From contig CAJXSR010000025.1 in the NCBI GenBank assembly GCA_913061275.1, forward strand, positions 1 to 47,448: a stretch of DNA of 47,448 nt. The letters run 5' to 3'. The position numbers were made by a program, and so were the translations under genes. This document shows positions 43,934-47,448 of the stretch, piece after piece. Numbering within the stretch: the first letter of the stretch is position 1; every line of letters begins with the position of its first letter. This stretch comes from an uncultured Paracoccaceae bacterium. GTDB taxonomy: Bacteria; Pseudomonadota; Alphaproteobacteria; Rhodobacterales; Rhodobacteraceae. The notes under the pieces are model-generated. The model was given only the letters and a program-made list of their open reading frames with translations, had not been told where the DNA came from and ran no database searches.

Positions 43934-44154
43934 CTATACTTTTGAATATCGGCAATAGACGAATGTAACCACTGATCACCTAATGCTACGTCGAATGATA
44001 AGCTAGTAAAAGGATATCAATTCCTTACCCATATCGGTGAGAGGATTGGTAAAATGACTTATAGTAAGAAGATGCAATTAATATTTGGGGTTTTTGCAAT
44101 ATGGGCTTACGGAATGGATTGCACATATGCTGCTATAAAACCTGCGCGATCACC
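43934..44154 (+). repeat. Inverted repeat, copy 2: algE promoter and 5' region placed before T1SS genes
   Basis: Second arm of the 221-bp inverted duplication. It carries the operator, promoter, ribosome site and first ~33 codons of algE, then departs from algE just after the codons for ARSP. Confidence 0.93.
43935..43948. promoter_or_regulatory. Putative operator upstream of the T1SS unit
   Basis: TATACTTTTGAATA (TATTCAAAAGTATA on the minus strand), 106 bp before the leader ORF start, the same distance as before algE. Conserved although the flanking 25 bp have drifted. Confidence 0.6.
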
Positions 44155-44182
44155 ATCTTTTAATCATTCGCTGGTTTATTGA
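44054..44182 (+). CDS. 42-residue chimeric leader peptide, truncated AlgE signal sequence
   Basis: ATG 44054 is the copied algE start with its original leader. It encodes the AlgE signal peptide with two substitutions (GVFAIWAYG in place of GAFVIWAYG), the first mature residues up to ARSP, then a new tail FNHSLVY and TGA. The stop lies 4 bp before the ABC gene start, which has no ribosome site of its own, so reading this ORF may be needed to start the ABC gene. Whether the peptide itself does anything is unknown. Confidence 0.6.
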   Translation: MTYSKKMQLIFGVFAIWAYGMDCTYAAIKPARSPSFNHSLVY

Positions 44183-44186
44183 TGAC

Positions 44187-45905
44187 ATGATACAAGATTC
44201 CAAATTAATCCAAGCTCGCAAGCAGGGCAGTAAGCTTTTATACGCAGTTGCCATTTTTAGTGCGTTTGTAAATATATTGATGCTAACAGGACCCTTGTTC
44301 ATGCTTCAAGTTTATGATCGTGTCCTTGGATCACGTTCCAACGAAACTTTAGTCGCATTGTTCATCTTGGTCGTCTTGCTCTATATTTTTATGGGCTGCC
44401 TGGATTATGCGCGCAGCCGTGTCATGGCGCGTATTGGGGCACGGTTTCAGGCTTTCTTAGATGAGACGGTCTTTAGAAGCTCCATAAAAAGCGCTATTGA
44501 CGAAAGTAATAGATCTAACCCATCAACAGGCTTACGTGATATTGAATGCATTCAATCTTTAGTCTCAAGCCCTGCTGCCTTTGCTATCTTTGATATTCCA
44601 TGGACACCTTTATTTCTGGCCGCCATTTTTATATTCCACCCATTACTCGGTTGGGTGGCTTTTGTAGGTGGGATCTTTTTATTGGTAATCACATTCTTAA
44701 ATCAACTTTTGACAAAAAAGACGGTTTTAGATGCTGCTATTAAATCTTCACAAGCGAATGCATTTGCAGAAGCCGCACGCCAAGCAACGGAGGTTATTCA
44801 TGCTCAGGGCATGCAATCTGCCATAACAAAACGGTGGTTAAAAAACCGCAATGCAGGATTAAAAGCCTCAATCAGGTCAACAGATCTTACTGGTGTTTTT
44901 TCTTCCCTGACAAAATCATTTCGCCTTCTTTTACAATCAACCATGTTGGCTGTTGGTGCATATCTAGTTTTAAAGAATGAGCTGACACCAGGAGCTATGA
45001 TCGCAGGATCTATCCTTCTTGGTCGTGCCTTAGCACCTCTTGAGATGGCAATTGGGCAATGGCCTTTGGTCGTACGCGCTCACAATGGCTGGAACTCATT
45101 AGAACATCTTTTGACAAATGAATGTATTGCTTCAGAAAAAATGTATCGGGCAAAACCAAAAGCACATCTTGTTGTTAAAAACTTGGGTCTAATTCCCCCT
45201 AGCGAACAGAAACCAACAGTTATGGGTATCAATTTTGAATTGAAGCCCGGTGAAGTATTAGGCGTTCTTGGGAAAAGCGGCTCAGGCAAATCGACACTTG
45301 CAAAAGCACTGGTTGGTTTATGGAAACCTGCTGCAGGAGAAATACGCTTGGATGGCGAAATGATTGAGAATTATGACACCGAGCTGTTTGGAAAGTATAT
45401 TGGTTATCTTCCACAAAATGTTAATTTATTCCACGGATCTGTCGCTGAAAATGTTGCGCGAATGGCAGAAAATCCAGACCCTGAAATGGTGAAAACAGCT
45501 ATAAATATAGCAGAGGCTGATGCTCTTGTTAAAAATTTACCAGAAAGCTTTGATACAATCATACAAAATGGTACAGGCAGATTATCTGGTGGTCAAAAAC
45601 AACGCCTTGGGCTGGCACGTGCTATATACGGCGACCCTGCGATGATAGTTTTAGATGAACCAAATGCAGCATTGGATGCGGATGGGTCATTAGCTCTGAA
45701 TGTTGCAATCAGTAGATTTAAACAACAAGGTAAAATTGTTATCATTATGACCCACCGCCCTATGGCGATTTCTGAATGTGATATGCTTTTATATATTGAA
45801 GATGGCCGCCAAAAAGCATTTGGCCCACGTGATGAAATCTTAAGTTCGATTATCAAGAATGCCAAGGATGTGGCAAAAATTGTTGCCAATGGGAAAGCAG
45901 CATGA
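44187..45905 (+). CDS. Type I secretion ABC transporter, PrtD-like
   Basis: Fused permease/ATPase of 572 residues, the size of the PrtD/LipB subfamily, without an N-terminal peptidase-like domain. Membrane part ~20-300 (FVNILMLTGPLFMLQVYDRV). The ATPase has Walker A GKSGSGKST near 363, signature LSGGQKQRLGLARAI near 465, Walker B MIVLDEPNAALDADG and H-loop IIMTHRP. ATG 44187 follows the leader ORF stop by 4 bp. Its likely cargo is the RTX protein at 25.7-28.4 kb. It overlaps the next gene by 4 bp. Confidence 0.92.
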   Translation: MIQDSKLIQARKQGSKLLYAVAIFSAFVNILMLTGPLFMLQVYDRVLGSRSNETLVALFILVVLLYIFMGCLDYARSRVMARIGARFQAFLDETVFRSSIKSAIDESNRSNPSTGLRDIECIQSLVSSPAAFAIFDIPWTPLFLAAIFIFHPLLGWVAFVGGIFLLVITFLNQLLTKKTVLDAAIKSSQANAFAEAARQATEVIHAQGMQSAITKRWLKNRNAGLKASIRSTDLTGVFSSLTKSFRLLLQSTMLAVGAYLVLKNELTPGAMIAGSILLGRALAPLEMAIGQWPLVVRAHNGWNSLEHLLTNECIASEKMYRAKPKAHLVVKNLGLIPPSEQKPTVMGINFELKPGEVLGVLGKSGSGKSTLAKALVGLWKPAAGEIRLDGEMIENYDTELFGKYIGYLPQNVNLFHGSVAENVARMAENPDPEMVKTAINIAEADALVKNLPESFDTIIQNGTGRLSGGQKQRLGLARAIYGDPAMIVLDEPNAALDADGSLALNVAISRFKQQGKIVIIMTHRPMAISECDMLLYIEDGRQKAFGPRDEILSSIIKNAKDVAKIVANGKAA

Positions 45906-47212
45906 GCAATGATATAACCCCAAATGAATGGTCAACATCCCGTCCGCTTGTTATTGGGTTTTCCAGTTTGATATTACTCGTCCTTGGTGTGGGGTTATGG
46001 AGTATTACAACACAGATATCAGGTGCAGTAATCGCCAGAGGTCGCATTCAAGTGGAAGCCAATCATCAAGTTATTCAACACCCAACAGGCGGTGTTGTTA
46101 GAGATATCATGGTGTCCGAAGGGAGTATCGTTGAAGCAGGTGATGTAGTTATCCGTTTCGATGATAGCGGTCTAAAATCCGAACTTGGAATTGTCGAAAG
46201 CCAATATTTTGAATTGATTGCACGTAAAGCCCTTTTCAAGGCTGAACAGAATGATAAATCTGAGCTAGTATATGATGCTGAACTTATGACTAGAGCCGAA
46301 CAAGATCCAAATATACTGTCCTTAATGGATGGGCAGTCTAACTTTTTTATAGCGCGAAGAGCTTCTCTTGATAAACAAAAAGAACAGCTGGCAGAACAAA
46401 CTATCCAACTGAATAATCAGGTTACAGGTGTTGAAGCACAGAAAAGAGCAAATCAAACACAGCTCGAACTTCTAAAAGAAGAATTAACTAACGCACAAAC
46501 ATTGTTGGATAAAGGCCTTACGCAAGTTTCACGTGTCTTAGTGCTACTGCGCGAAAAAGCACGGATCTCAGGTCAGGTGGGAAGTTTAACTGCTGATCTT
46601 GGGCGGCTAAAAGCAGCTATTAATGGCATTAACATCCAACTACTCCAATTGGATGCGGAGCGGCGTAGAAGTGCTATAGAAAGCCTGCGTGATATTGGTT
46701 ATCGCGTATTAGAATTAGCCGAGCGTAGGATCTCTATAAAACAATCTATATCTCAACTCTCTGTTCGTGCCCCAATGTCAGGAATTGTTCACGGTAATCA
46801 AATATTTGCATTACAATCAGTTGTTCAACCCGCGCAACCGATGATGTATATCATTCCAAGCGATTTACCTTTGGTAGTACAGGCACAGCTGGATGTTGTT
46901 CACGCAGATCAAGTCTATGTTGGTCAAAATACAACTTTAAATTTCTCAGCTTTTAGTCAGCGCACAACTCCGAAAATTTTTGGAACTGTAACAAAATTAT
47001 CTGCTGATGCGTTCACAGATCAAGTCTCTGGATTGAATTATTATCAAGTCGAGCTTGTGCCAAATCAAAGTGAGTTAGTAAAATTAAAGAACTTAGAGCT
47101 TTTACCTGGTATGCCTGTTGAGGCGTTTCTTAATACGGATGATCGCAGTGCTTTTTCCTATCTTATAAAACCAGTCACCGACTATTTTAATAAAGCTTTC
47201 CGTGAGGAGTAA
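45902..47212 (+). CDS. Type I secretion membrane fusion protein, HlyD/PrtE-like
   Basis: Periplasmic adaptor of 436 residues: a cytoplasmic N-terminal tail, one helix (~20-40), a lipoyl-like hairpin (GGVVRDIMVSEGSIVEAGDVV), a long coiled coil (~85-280), and the second lipoyl half SVRAPMSGIVHG followed by a beta-barrel region. It links the ABC transporter to a TolC-type channel, which is not in the window. It overlaps the ABC gene (ATGA). Confidence 0.92.
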   Translation: MSNDITPNEWSTSRPLVIGFSSLILLVLGVGLWSITTQISGAVIARGRIQVEANHQVIQHPTGGVVRDIMVSEGSIVEAGDVVIRFDDSGLKSELGIVESQYFELIARKALFKAEQNDKSELVYDAELMTRAEQDPNILSLMDGQSNFFIARRASLDKQKEQLAEQTIQLNNQVTGVEAQKRANQTQLELLKEELTNAQTLLDKGLTQVSRVLVLLREKARISGQVGSLTADLGRLKAAINGINIQLLQLDAERRRSAIESLRDIGYRVLELAERRISIKQSISQLSVRAPMSGIVHGNQIFALQSVVQPAQPMMYIIPSDLPLVVQAQLDVVHADQVYVGQNTTLNFSAFSQRTTPKIFGTVTKLSADAFTDQVSGLNYYQVELVPNQSELVKLKNLELLPGMPVEAFLNTDDRSAFSYLIKPVTDYFNKAFREE

Positions 47213-47448
47213 GTGTTATTTAGAGATATATAAATGAGGTTTCTATTGACTGTAGCAAGGTAAAGGTCCGCATGAAAAGCTATGCCTTGTGGGAATTCAA
47301 ACGAAGAAATTAAAATTCGTTTTAATACACATCTCAAAAAAGTGATATTTCTCTAAATTGACTTTGCATTGATAAAACTCATCTAACCTGCTTTGGACCT
47401 GTCGCGGTTTAGTGCCGCTCCATGTTCTCATTTAAGCGGCTATTCGTT
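47213..47448. other. End of window, no gene recognised
   Basis: AT-rich tail after the T1SS unit. No TolC gene start, terminator or IS end can be supported. Confidence 0.4.

Overview
The window looks like an alphaproteobacterial, roseobacter-type (Rhodobacterales) replicon. The grounds are TRAP transporters, DUF1127 proteins with a cuckoo-type CUCCUCCC small RNA, an otn/ltn sugar-acid cluster, a TPP riboswitch on thiBPQ, and many decayed intergenic stretches. Genus cannot be told from the sequence alone. The first ~24 kb is catabolic and housekeeping accessory DNA of moderate GC. From about 24.9 kb onward the DNA is visibly AT-richer and carries one coherent exopolysaccharide and secretion locus, possibly acquired separately.

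Region 1 (0.3-10.7 kb): an AraC-type regulator is divergent from a nine-gene operon. The operon encodes an aldehyde dehydrogenase, a NIPSNAP protein, a cupin-like protein, a ThDP enzyme, an SDR, a TRAP transporter (SBP, small and large permease) and an alpha-ketoglutaric-semialdehyde-type dehydrogenase. The substrate is not evident. Region 2 (11.2-14.3 kb): an EamA/DMT exporter and HtpG, with decayed sequence around them. Region 3 (15.0-18.8 kb): ltnD-otnK-otnC-otnI, a four-carbon acid-sugar (threonate/erythronate) pathway. Region 4 (18.9-20.8 kb): debris and small genes, namely an IS1182-like transposase fragment, two overlapping DUF1127 genes followed by a probable cuckoo small RNA with its own terminator, and a truncated LysR gene. 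Region 5 (20.8-24.1 kb): a TPP riboswitch and thiBPQ. 24.1-25.0 kb is remnant DNA with one broken coiled-coil gene.

Region 6 (25.0-47.2 kb) is the most interesting part: an alginate-like exopolysaccharide locus wired to a two-component system and a type I secretion system. On the minus strand lie algE-algF-algI-algJ-algX, a Cys-less oxidoreductase-fold sensor protein with a hybrid histidine kinase, alg44-alg8, algA, and algD with a 900-residue RTX protein. On the plus strand lie a LuxR-type response regulator and a T1SS ABC/membrane-fusion pair. algG, algK and algL are absent from the window. A 14-bp near-palindrome (consensus TATNCNAAAGKATA) sits about 85-125 bp upstream of the first start codon of every unit. 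It is also upstream of the T1SS genes, because about 221 bp of the algE promoter and 5' coding region has been duplicated in inverted orientation there. I infer one regulon in which polymer synthesis, acetylation, export and secretion of the RTX protein are switched together by the local kinase/response regulator pair.
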